Assembly: GCA_000226015.1 (NCBI GenBank)
Contig: JH153573.1
Location: 397,976 to 441,695, forward strand
DNA length: 43,720 bases
Origin: Mnemiopsis leidyi
Lineage: Eukaryota > Ctenophora > Tentaculata > Lobata > Bolinopsidae
Reading direction: 5' to 3'
Part shown: piece after piece, positions 34,601 through 43,720 of the stretch
Numbering within the stretch: position 1 is the first letter of the stretch
How the letters are laid out: every line of letters starts with the position of its first letter
Notes under the pieces: generated by a model
What the model was told of the DNA's origin: nothing
Databases searched by the model: none
Seen by the model: the letters and a program-made list of their open reading frames with translations, nothing else
Position numbers and translations under genes: made by a program

Positions 34601-37600
34601 TGGGCACTGATTTGAAAACTTGTTCCCGCTATTTCCGTAATCCGTCTCCATTTGTAAAGCACGGTGTTTACCTACACGGACCGCCCTTATCTGACTGATC
34701 TCTGTTTCCATGCAGTGTAGCGCAACTCAAGTTTAGCGTGATTTACAAAATCCGCAAATTCAACTATTAAAAACTCATCTGGAAATATCTTATCTGGAAA
34801 TACTTCAGGTTCACGTCTCGTTGGTGCCGCTAACCTCACCTGGAAATCCCAACTACCTTACTGGCTGGTTTCCAATATTTGATACTCTTCATGGTATACG
34901 GGGCGAGATTAAAATAATAGTCAAGGTATGCCGTATGATGATTACGAAAAAATATTTACCACGACAATTCAAGCTTTGAACAGAAGTTTCTTTATCTTTT
35001 TCATGCCTTTGTTAGATAAGATTTAAATAAGAAGTCCCTATTGAACCTCTATAAAAACTTATTTCAAATTTTTCTTCAATTATCAGGTTAAATACATTTC
35101 GGACACAAAACAAAGTTCTTGCGGAGTGAAGTTCTTCTACAGCAAGACAGTTCCCTCTATCTATCAGTTAGTTGAAGTAAGAAAACAGTTCCCTCTATCT
35201 ATCAGTTAATTGAAGTAAGAAAACCGAACACAGTACCTTGCCATATGTTATTGTTTTAACCGTATCGCTAAAAGAGCCAGTTAAATGCTACACCACTGCT
35301 ACAGTTACCTGTGATTCCACTATAGTAAACAGTCCCTACTTCTAGGTAAAGAGTTTTGTGGAGGAGCTGGTGATTAAAGACGACCCCGAGTACAAGTGGA
35401 TAGATAAGATCAGGACAACACGTGCCAGTAACGAGGCTAGACAGCTCCTCTTTCTCAGACTCGCTGCTAGTCTGCAGCGCAAGGTCGGTTTTTCCCATCC
35501 GATTGATTTATCACCTTTAACTAAGTTACACAGATGTTCGTGGAAGCTTAGTTATATTGTGGGAAATGCAAGGTTTTTAAAACTTGCTCGTGTGAGTGGG
35601 CTAAACCTTGGAGAATTCACCAAGTTCCCCTGGAGGTTGGGGAAAAAATTTGGCCACCAAATTTGTGTCGGTTCACTAGACAATATCAGTATCAAGAGAC
35701 TTCTTATAAGCTATTTACTATAAGTCTACGTCATTTTCAGATCGGCAACAAGGTTTTGGACCTGGGAGGTAACGCTGTTATAGGCTACAGACAGTGTTTT
35801 GATTTGGAGGGGTCCTTCGGGGTTGTCGTCAGAGCTATCGGTTCGTCATCTTCCTATATTTGGATAAAACTACTATTAATGCTTTCCTCTGGGCTATGAA
35901 ATTTCTTTAGATTCTCGTCTGTAGAAAGCTCCGCCAGTTTTTCCAGAGCTTACTAGCTCATGTCAAATAAGCCACTAAAAGCTTATTGATAGCCAACCAG
36001 AATACAGTTAAGTGTTTATTCTTAAGATACTCTCACCCATGCAAATAATATTGTAGCACTTTTGCCAACTGAACTATAGTGTAGTATTGATTTTAAATTT
36101 CTCCCAGCACACTCCCCTGTAAGTCATCTCTCTCAGGCACGTGTGTAACGATAGAGGAAAACAAACACGGCCCCTGTAGTAGTCCGACATCTGGTCTAAC
36201 TTTGGAACTTAGATCAGGTCCTGGTCCAGCTGATCAGATTCCTGTTACACCTGAGTACGACTCTCCCCACAAGGTACTGGAGTTTTTTATAACACCTTTT
36301 GTCGTTCGGTAGTGCATGTAATTGTAGGTATTGCAACGGTCTTTTTACTGACGACCCTTGAGTTATTTTAATCACTAATTGCAGATACTGGTATGATATC
36401 TGTGTTAGGAAGCAATTTCGAACAAAAAACTATAAAAATGTCATGTTTCATCGCTGTTGTTGTCGTTTTAAACTACTTAAACACTACAGATAAAATAGAT
36501 TTATTGAGGATACTTTGTGATGAACATATTGCTATCTGCTTTAGGAAGTTTAAAGACTTCCTGTCTCTTGATTAAGTTTTGTACAAATGGACAAAACTTA
36601 TAGATGATATCATAATGTTTTTTTTTCTAAATTACTTTACCATGATAGGCCTAATTGCTGCATATAAACATATATACACCACATATTGGTAATTAACAGT
36701 GATATGAGTTTTGAGGAATGAATATATCCGGTGGTAAAATTATTTGCAATAAGGAGTATCTAGAAAATAAATGAAAGATACAGCTAAGCGACCTTACCTG
36801 TCCAATAAAAACTGAAATCTCCATCTTACCTGCTTTAAGCCACTGGAAGCTGTCTGCCCACTTAAAACTTCCAGCCAAATCCTCATACATTCTTTGAAGA
36901 TACAACTCTACCACATCCGAACAGTTTGTTGTTTTTATCTCAGTCATTAAATTCCACGTACTTTCACCGTTACTAATTTCAACTACAAACGTATCTTCGA
37001 TCCTGATTGTAATCGATATCGGGCCTTCTGAGTAGTTTGCCATGGTATACCTATCACCGATATCCTGAAAACAAACACAAGACTCATAAATACGACGTCA
37101 GAGCCCAAGTAACATTTTGCCACTGTATATGTATTGGGAAATATTTGCTGGTAGCCAGAATATCTATCAGTAGAAAAGAGAGTGGCGGGAATTGAAGTAT
37201 GTGTGTAAGGTGTATAACTATAAGGTGGAATTTAAAAAATAGAAAGTCTATGAAATGGAATTGAAAAAGTAGAAAGTGTGTATGGAACAGGATTTAAAAA
37301 TTAGAAAGTGTGTACTGTGTATGAGATGGAATTTAGGATTAGGAAGTGTGTATGAGATGGAGTTTGAAAAGTAGAAAGTCTGTATAAAATGGAATTTAGA
37401 AAGTACAAAGTCTGTATAAAATAGAATTTAGAAAGTAGAAAGTCTGTATAAAATGGAATTTAGAAAGTACAAAGTCTGTATAAAATAGAATTTAGAAAAT
37501 ACAAAGTCTGTATAAAATAGAATTTTGAAAATAGAAAGTCTGTATAAAATAGAATTTAGAAAGTACAAAGTCTGTACAAAATAGAATTTAGAAAGTACAA

Positions 37601-40600
37601 AGTCCGTATTAATAGAATTTAAAGAGTAGAAAGTCTGTATAAAATAGAATTTAGAAAGTACAAAGTCTGTATAAAATGGAATTTAGAAAGTACAAAGTCT
37701 GTATAAAATATAATTTAGAAAGTACAAAGTCTGTATTAATGGAATTACCTCCCATAACCCGTTGTAAGTTGTACTGAAAACTATCTCCTTGTAACCGTAC
37801 GTCTCCTTTTCCATCGTCCCGTTAAACCTGGATTAGTGTTGAACTTCGTCTTGTAATGCTATTTGTACACACAGTTCATGGTATGTCTCATTGCATTTAT
37901 AAACATTGTAAACTGCACGATAGCAGGGAAATAACAGCATTGGGGGATCCTTGAAAAAGTTTGAAATTTCAAATTGATAAATTGAAGTGTGATGTAGACT
38001 GCTTGTGTTTAAGTCCAAACCTCAGCGCAATCCTAAAGATCGTGTCGTCATTGCTTGTGCGAAGACTTGCACGTGCAATTGCGAGGTATTCTCCAGAAAA
38101 TAGTCCCATAATTCCAATCTGAACACCTCTTTGAAGACTTCCTTTTTTGATGGGAAACTTGTAAGGTGCCGTGTCCAGGAAGACACATCCTGAAATTTTA
38201 GCATTGTTTTATGACAGAAGTATGATTGAATAGAGGTGACATCAACAAAAAAACCTTAAATTTTGAAACAATGGGCAGAAAGTTGGTGCTTCAGACCACA
38301 CTTACCAATATAGTTCATGGCCACAAAAACATGTAACCATGATGTGCGTGCATTAAACATGCGTGGCATCGTCGTCACTAAGCCCATACATCAAACTACT
38401 GCAGAGTTTAAAGCAAAAATTACAAATATTTAGAAACACTTGCCAAAGTACTGGTAATTTAATATGCATGTGCATTTAATATGAATTGAAAGATAGCAAA
38501 AATAATTTTATTCAAATTTTACTCTAAACCGTAAAAACTGTTGCCCGAACCCTCTACTATCATATTGATAAACCCGTGCATTCGTGCAGCATTCAAACCC
38601 TCCGGCGTGACTTAGCATTAGATCTTTTCTAGACTCCAGCGACAAAATTAGGATACTGAATTTACAACTTGTAGTCTAGAGGTAATGGGCTTGTGACCTT
38701 GTGTGAGCGAACGGATTTATATAAAAGGAATCATCTGAATATTCAACGTTTAAATTGTCGTTCTAGTAGCACGATATTTCTTTCATTCAAGATGGTAAGC
38801 AAAGAGTACAAGGTTGTCGAAGAGTAACGTGCTTGGTCTTTGTTGTGATAGACTGCGGCTCTTTGGCATAAGATCAAAAGTAAGAACTTTCAAGATGCCC
38901 AGAAAGTTTGAGCTAGAATTTTGTTGGATTCATTGCTCGCACATAAAACCTGAAGGAAACAGTCTCAGAATCATCTAATCACTTCCAGCCTGGCCTTACA
39001 GCATATAAAATCCCTTCAATGCCTGAAGACGTCCTGTGAACCAGAATCGATATTTTCCTTTGCTAGGTTTTGCCGTTACTGCTAAAGCAGAGTTCTGTCT
39101 CCAAGAAACACAGTTGTACAAGCGAATCTTTATCTGATACGGTAAGTTAAAGTTGTCTCTTGAATATTTGACCTGCTAACCCAGTGTTTACTGTTTAACA
39201 TACTTTGTATTCATATAACTTTTTTCAAGAAATTTAATCGGTCGCAGCTATCTTTTGAGATCTTACATAAGTGCTATACCAGCTTATGCAAGTGTCTAGA
39301 CTCTATCGAAATCAAGATTCAAGACAATTAACCTTCGATAACCTAGATACTATTCTCTGCAGGGAACTTCATTTCCTGACGCCACAAGTCCAGTGCAGTT
39401 CAACTTCCCCATCATACAACCCAAAATGGCATCCAACTATGCTGATTTTCCTTTCTACACCATGGGCTCATTTCCTTCCGGGTGAGTGAAGAAAATAGCG
39501 TTTCTTCTATCTATCTATCTATCTATCTGTCTATGCTTATGTTGATTTTCAAATTCTTTCATGTAAATTCCAAGGCTCATGTCAGCTATTTCAAATGACC
39601 AGAACGCAGAAAATTGAAATAAACGATAGTTTTTCCAATTGGTTTTTTCAATTGGTTGCGACAGCACAAAATGAAAAAACAGCCAATACACAATCCACAT
39701 AATGGTATTGTGGGATGTTTGAAAATTCTGCACAACCCTACTCAAAACGTTGTTTGACGTCGAGATTAAGTAATGGAAAACAAATTGCTCCCCAGATAGT
39801 TACTGTGGAGTTTACGTAATTCTTCCACATTAGTATTCGGTTCTAATATTAAATATACTGCCCAGCACAGTGCCATTCATGACTTTTAGGTCGGTTATGA
39901 CTTGACACACCTACTTTGAGTAGATTTAATTCAGAGCGGATTGTTAGTCAATCACTAGTACGTTGTGTATAGGCGTCAGAATTTCCGTGGAGTAGTTTGA
40001 TTGAGTCCAATTGATTAACCACTTAGAAACCAGATACGACTAATCAATTTCGAGAAACGATGTCACGTGATACAAAAATATCGACTCTTCCCCAAAAATT
40101 CTGACGTACAACGTCGTACATTCTTACTTGGTTAATATTTGGTTTTAGTGATCCAACTTCAACTTTTCAAATTCTCAGATTTGTTACAAATATAGGCGGG
40201 TTGGTATCCTCTCGGTCTGTCAGACTGCTCGACAAATTAGAATCAATGTCAGAGGAAAGTGATACGAGAGATAAATTATGGTTGGAACTGAGAAAAGAAG
40301 TCAGGACACACATGAAGACACTCGGTTGTACTGCTGTGATTGGTTATAGGTAAGTTGGTTTATCAAGTTAGAAACTACAATAGTTGTAATGAATTACAAT
40401 GTAATGAATTTAGAATGTAGATGTTAAATGTTGGTAAAAATACAATTCAGAGAGTCTGTTTCTTTAGGTTACCTTGAAATTAGAATTTAATAGGTTTTAG
40501 TGGCAAATTGGCTATACATCTGAAGCGATGAAAATTTCAATTTTTCAAAGTTTAGCAACAAACTACACCACTAGGCAAACCACTTTAAGACTAGAGAAAC

Positions 40601-41733
40601 AGCTCACCTGTCACCATGAACCCCCACACCAGTGAACAAAGTACTATCTGTGACAAACTGTGCGTGCTATCAGCCATAGGAACAGCTGTTATTCGCAACC
40701 CCTCACCGACCTCGAGCGAGGATTTCAACCCCTGTAAACCTTGTCATATCCCTTACAACGTGCAGTCTTCTCCCTTCAACATTACTCCTCATTCTTGTGC
40801 GGTAAGTTTTACTTCCCTTCAACATTACTCCTCATTCTTGTGCGGTAAGTTTTACTTCCCTTCAACATTACTCCTCATTCTTGTGCGGTAAGTTTTACTT
40901 CACTTCAACATTACTCCTCATATTTGTGCGGTAAGTTTTACTTCCCTTCAATATTACTCCTCATTCTTGTGCGGTAAGTTTTACTCCCCTTCAACATTAC
41001 TCCTCATTCTTGTGCAGTAAGTTTTACTCCTATTATAACATTAATCTCCATTCTTGTGCGGTACGTTTTATCTACCAATACTTAGTAAGTTAACTGTTAA
41101 GGGAATCGCAAATAAAAACATTGTCAATAATACGGCTAATTACAGGTACTTGATAACTTTTGCATAATAGCTTGAACTTAATTATATTGTGCGACGTGCG
41201 TTCTAAATACTAGCATTATTCAAAGTAATTTGAGTACTATCGAACATTATTAGTAATACAATAATGCTGCAACTTCAAAAACAATAAAGCAATTAATCTT
41301 TACAGCAGACAAAATGATAACATGACCATGAGCTTTTGGGCCAGAATTTCTTGCACTTTGTTCGCTTATTTACACAAATCCTTAACCAACATAATACATT
41401 TAATTTTTGAAACAACCATCACATAGGATATTGGCCCAAACCTTACTGAATGGTTGGATCACTCAAATTCAGCTCTTGAATTACATCTATATTCTTACTT
41501 TTTCTACAAGAACACGATAAATCAAGCTGACAATGAAACTAACAAACTCTGAGAGGTGGTATGGTCAGTAAAACTTAAAACTTTAGAGAACCTCTCAATA
41601 TTACTTATGAAAGATATCACCTGAGTGAGATCCAATTCAGGTGTGCGGTTCTGGTAAAGTTCCAGATATCCTCCTGACTACAATCGACATACTTCCTGAC
41701 ACACCGGTCAATGGAAACGGCTGTTTCATTCAG
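31668..41733 (+). CDS. C2CD5: C2 domain-containing protein 5 (CDP138-type), 5' two-thirds; 11 coding exons, continues beyond the window
   Basis: Exons: 31668-31830, 32044-32147, 34809-34925, 35087-35176, 35346-35483, 35741-35840, 36137-36273, 39363-39481, 40179-40349, 40633-40801 and 41641-41733, in phase throughout, giving 467 codons. Residues 1-110 form the C2 domain (MPGIVKVRILEGRDLPVMDR). It has Ca2+-ligand Asp at 19, 26, 77, 79 and 85, as in human CDP138, an Akt2 substrate needed for insulin-stimulated GLUT4 vesicle fusion. Further matches recalled from human are TGWFPIFDTLHGIRGEI, SSCGVKFFY, FVEELVIKDDPEYKWIDKIR, TRASNEARQLL, GNAVIGYRQCFDLEG, GGLVSSRSVRLLDKLE, LGCTAVIGY, ICDKLCVLSAIGTAVI and KVPDILLTTIDILP. 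The Ser-rich linker after exon 7 is shorter than in human. The exon 4 and exon 10 donors are tandemly duplicated. Two minus-strand genes lie in introns 2 and 7. Confidence 0.94.
32148..34808 (+). other. C2CD5 intron 2 outside the nested gene
   Basis: The stretch 33313-34808 holds no gene I can support. The frames at 33889-34116 (plus) and 34505-34711 (minus) are open and somewhat protein-like, but have no start or splice framework. A short TA run sits near 34461-34472. Confidence 0.5.
32498..33312 (-). CDS. Cysteine-rich single-pass membrane protein (Shisa/granulin-like cysteine pairs), nested in C2CD5 intron 2
   Basis: Exon 1, 33312-33083, encodes a signal peptide (SLLFLSLITSLFSCTFSS) and a short ectodomain with C-x(16)-C-x(5)-CC. 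It ends at AACAG/GTCAGT, phase 2. Exon 2 begins at 32912 after CCCTTCCCCCCAG; AG + T = Ser keeps the frame. It carries YCCNNDKTCCSGTCCEKEEFCC, then VCCPSSAHCCHNSRGEIVCC, then a membrane helix (IWIIIALILVVYTV) and a cytoplasmic tail. It stops at 32498 (214 residues), unless the donor-like AAAG/GTAAAG at 32527 is used. Paired cysteines recall granulin modules, and the CCSGTCC...FCC-then-helix layout recalls Shisa adaptors; neither is a full match. Type I membrane topology is inferred. Confidence 0.72.
35148..35223 (+). repeat. 38-bp tandem duplication of the C2CD5 exon 4 splice donor
   Basis: The two 38-bp copies (35148-35185 and 35186-35223) differ at one base (ttag versus ttaa). Each contains 29 nt of exon end plus GTAAGAAAA. 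The first donor (after 35176) keeps phase with exon 5. Use of the second would add 38 nt and reach an in-frame TAA inside the second copy. Confidence 0.95.
36693..38369 (-). CDS. Galectin-like protein, 4 coding exons, nested in C2CD5 intron 7
   Basis: Exons 38369-38306, 38189-38021, 37827-37749 and 37064-36693, with consistent phases 1, 2 and 0, give 227 residues. The N-terminus has a hydrophobic stretch (SWLHVFVAMNYIGCVFL) that may be a signal peptide or anchor. The core reads GIMGLFSGEYLAIARASL, FRIALRFNG, GYKEIVFSTTYNGLWEDIGD and ISITIRIEDTFVVEISNGE. This follows the galectin strand order (...F-I-L-FN...V-N...NG-W...F-L-I...F-V-NG), but the classical H-N-R sugar-binding triad is not intact, so lectin activity is doubtful. 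Two strong donors near the end (GCAG/GTAAG at 36830, ACAG/GTAAGG at 36798) suggest alternative 3' ends. Without splicing it stops at 36693. Intron 3 is almost entirely minisatellite. Confidence 0.62.
37194..37747. repeat. 32-35 bp minisatellite in intron 3 of the galectin-like gene, starting at the splice donor
   Basis: About 16 imperfect units of the form agaatttagaaagtacaaagtctgtataaaat run up to position 37747. The first two bases of the intron (GT after 37749) directly border the array: in transcript sense the intron starts GTAATTCCATT and the units read AAATTCCATT. Units nearest the donor are most alike, and those at the far end (37194-37380) are most diverged. Confidence 0.92.
38370..39362. 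other. C2CD5 intron 7 upstream of the galectin-like gene
   Basis: This interval should hold the promoter of the nested minus-strand gene. I see no open frame with splice support and no clear motif. Confidence 0.5.
39508..39533. repeat. (TCTA)n microsatellite 26 bp after the C2CD5 exon 8 donor
   Basis: Five to six tcta units with one tctg variant. Confidence 0.93.
40772..41073 (+). repeat. 43-bp minisatellite of C2CD5 exon 10 end plus splice donor, seven copies
   Basis: Units start at 40772, 40815, 40858, 40901, 40944, 40987 and about 41030. Each is 30 nt of exon end (ending CATTCTTGTGCG) followed by GTAAGTTTTACTT. Six donors read GTAAGT (after 40801, 40844, 40887, 40930, 40973 and 41016); the last is the weaker GTACGT. 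Only the first keeps the C2CD5 frame with exon 11. Read-through from unit 1 stays open into unit 3 and then meets TAA within a donor. Confidence 0.97.
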
Positions 41734-42442
41734 GTACCTCTTTGTTCTTGACCGAACTTTTTCAAGTCAGACACTACAGTCGAACGTTGAAATTGGAACT
41801 TGTATGCTATTTAACGTTGCTACAGTGATTAATTGCTCCATACAGGGATCGACCGGGATCCCGGTGAAATCCCGGTCCCGGCCAAAATCAGCATTTTTTT
41901 GGAATCCCGGTCCTGGTAAGAATCGTGAATTTTACCGGGATTTCGACCGGGATTATGTATTGAATTTCAAAATTTAATTAAAAATTTTACTGAATTTTGA
42001 AATTTGTATTGAAGATTTCTGGAGGTGTGATACATCAAAATTATTTAAATGAGACAAAAATCGATCGAAAAAAACTTAATAAAGTGTTTAACTGTGACTC
42101 AATGTTGGGAATATCTAACTTCAATAGATTTTATTTTATAAAGAAACCACACTGGTATGTTTGAAATTTAGAACACAACCATGGAGACAGTCAGTCGTCC
42201 TTATCATATGAGCCCTCGCTGAATTCAATTTCACTGTCCTCGTCTTCGGAATCTGCTATGATGAGTTTTTTATTTATTTTTAAAAATTTATAACTATTCG
42301 ACATGATTTTTTATTTATAAGGATGTCATCTCCCGGTTCCTCATCTCCAGGCTATTGGGTGAACAGAAATCCGCAGGTGGGATTCTAGATTGCTAATTAA
42401 AGTCATAGTTCAGTGCTCTTAAATTGTATTTCTAAGACAAAT

Positions 42443-43260
42443 TCATCTCCATTCTGTCTGGTTTGAGCCCCACTCTGTTGCCTTTTTTTTGTTGCATGTA
42501 CTGGCATTGTTGGCGTTCACTGGCCACAGAAGATGTCGGTGGGCCGAGGTTAACTCTGACAAGCTTACTGAAGTTTGGATACAGTTAGTGGAGACTCTGC
42601 CAAAAGGGTTCACTCTCTGCGGCGAGAGTTTTTCTTTCATAAATGTTGTTATCTCTTCGCTTATGAAGTTATTAGGAGAATCTGGTCCATCTAAGGTCCC
42701 CCAAAGAAGCTGATTCCAGGCGATGTCAACTTGATTGTCCAAACATCTGTGTCGCTTCCTGGTCTGCCATTATGTTGTCATTTTTAGCGACCTTGAACAC
42801 ACATTCACTGGTCACAGAAGATGGAATTGGAGGTGAGCAAAGGTAAACTCTGACAAGTTTACTAAAGCCTGGATACAATTTGTGGTTTATCTGCCAAAAG
42901 TCAAGAGGGCCTCTGTGGCTAGATTTCTTTTTCATGTACCTTGTTACATCCTCACTTATCACGTTATTAAGAGAACCTGGTACATCTATGATACCCCACT
43001 ACCACAAAGAAGCTGATTCCAGGCGATGTCATCTTAATTGTCCACACATCTGGGAAGTTTCCTGGTCCGCCATCATCAGCGCTTTTTCCTGCTGATCTCC
43101 CCTGATTAAGCCTCTTCTCGAGTTTTGAGATAAAATGTTTCCTAGCTGCATACGCTTTATCTCGACTGTAGAAACATTCACATTTTGCATCTTGATTCTT
43201 GAATCTAACAGTGTTGCGAATGTGTAAGTACTGTTTATCTCGATGTTCATTTTCCATCAA
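42443..43260 (-). pseudogene. hAT transposase C-terminal remnant, frameshifted and internally duplicated
   Basis: On the minus strand, TFATLLDSRIKMQ (the hAT ATLLDPRFK motif) is followed, after frame changes, by VISEDVTRYMKKKSSHRG, PLDFWQINHKLYPGFSKLV, and YLCSPPIPSSVTSECVF. These match the hAT dimerisation region (E-x2-x-Y, DPLxWW, FPxLxxLAxxYL-xxPxSSVxSERxFS) of ZBED-type transposases. A second, more decayed copy of the dimerisation segment follows (ISEEITTFMKEKLSPQ...). The N-terminal catalytic half is missing. It cannot encode active transposase. Confidence 0.75.
42485..43075. repeat. About 300-bp tandem duplication inside the hAT remnant
   Basis: Roughly 42485-42773 and 42774-43075 are direct copies, sharing aaagaagctgattccaggcg, ctctgacaag-tta and ctggtc-gccat blocks. 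This explains why the dimerisation segment appears twice. Confidence 0.75.
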
Positions 43261-43521
43261 AGTACTTCAAATTTTTCTCTATCACAGCCCACTGAAAGTT
43301 CGGGCTAGCTAACATTTATACTAGTCGTGTTCTTAAGAAAACCTGTTCAATATTCAATCAAACTAATTCAACTCATGTTTATTACTGAGGTGCGAAGTTG
43401 CCTTAATTTAAAATTAAATAAGTACATAATGTCGATTAAATTTTTGAGTTTTGATATCATTCAATAATGGCTAATTGGTTTTTGGATATTTCTAAAATTG
43501 TTCATATTAAGTATGATTTAA

Positions 43522-43720
<199 letters not shown>

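Noticed and set aside
34505..34711. 68-codon minus-strand frame (METEISQIRAV...) in C2CD5 intron 2
   Set aside because: It is somewhat protein-like, but there are no convincing flanking splice sites and no family match; not strong enough to call.
38022..38204. 60-codon minus-strand frame
   Set aside because: This is the wrong frame of galectin-like exon 2; the frame that joins exons 1 and 3 in phase encodes GIMGLFSGEYLAIARA.

Overview
The window is animal nuclear DNA: AT-rich, with split genes, GT-AG introns, many minisatellites and decayed DNA transposons. I found no operons, Shine-Dalgarno sites or CRISPR. Two deeply conserved animal genes anchor it: FANCD2 (minus strand) and C2CD5 (plus strand). 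Both match their vertebrate counterparts clearly but not closely, and both sit in compact genes. A secreted two-PAN/Apple protein, a galectin-like protein and hAT-type transposon debris suggest a non-vertebrate metazoan. A cnidarian-like animal is a guess, not a demonstration.

Layout. 1-3366: a small secreted cysteine-rich protein gene (minus, 3 coding exons) whose introns and 3' end are full of tandem repeats. 3367-4904: no gene seen. 4905-18438: FANCD2 (minus), assembled by hand into 13 phase-consistent coding exons (1313 codons plus stop). One of its introns holds an intronless secreted PAN/Apple gene (14225-14938), and another holds a minisatellite interrupted by 724 N. 18439-21765: no gene; a palindromic repeat cluster lies upstream of FANCD2. 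21766-23288: a small 3-exon gene (minus, 86 aa) of unknown function. 23289-31667: mostly non-coding, with an ancient direct duplication, a MITE-like inverted-repeat element, ends of another terminal-inverted-repeat family and one weak candidate exon. 31668-41733 and beyond: C2CD5 (plus, 11 coding exons seen, 3' part outside the window). Two minus-strand genes are nested in its introns: a cysteine-rich single-pass membrane protein (32498-33312) and a galectin-like protein (36693-38369). 41843 to the end: a degenerate hAT-like element with CCCGGT-rich ends.

Most striking observation: minisatellites repeatedly sit on, or start just after, 5' splice sites. In three exons (FANCD2 exon 6, C2CD5 exons 4 and 10) the repeat unit itself contains the 3' end of the exon plus the splice donor. 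The gene therefore carries 2 to at least 7 tandem copies of its own exon-intron junction, with unit lengths (73, 38, 43 bp) that are not multiples of three. In other introns the array starts at the donor or within about 55 bp of it. This looks like a recurrent mutational process at exon-intron junctions, with possible consequences for splice choice.

Functionally the genes are unrelated. FANCD2 acts in interstrand-crosslink repair, C2CD5 in Ca2+-dependent vesicle traffic, and the small genes encode secreted, membrane or unknown proteins. All exon boundaries were read by eye from splice signals, phase and remembered similarity to human proteins. No alignment or transcript data were available.
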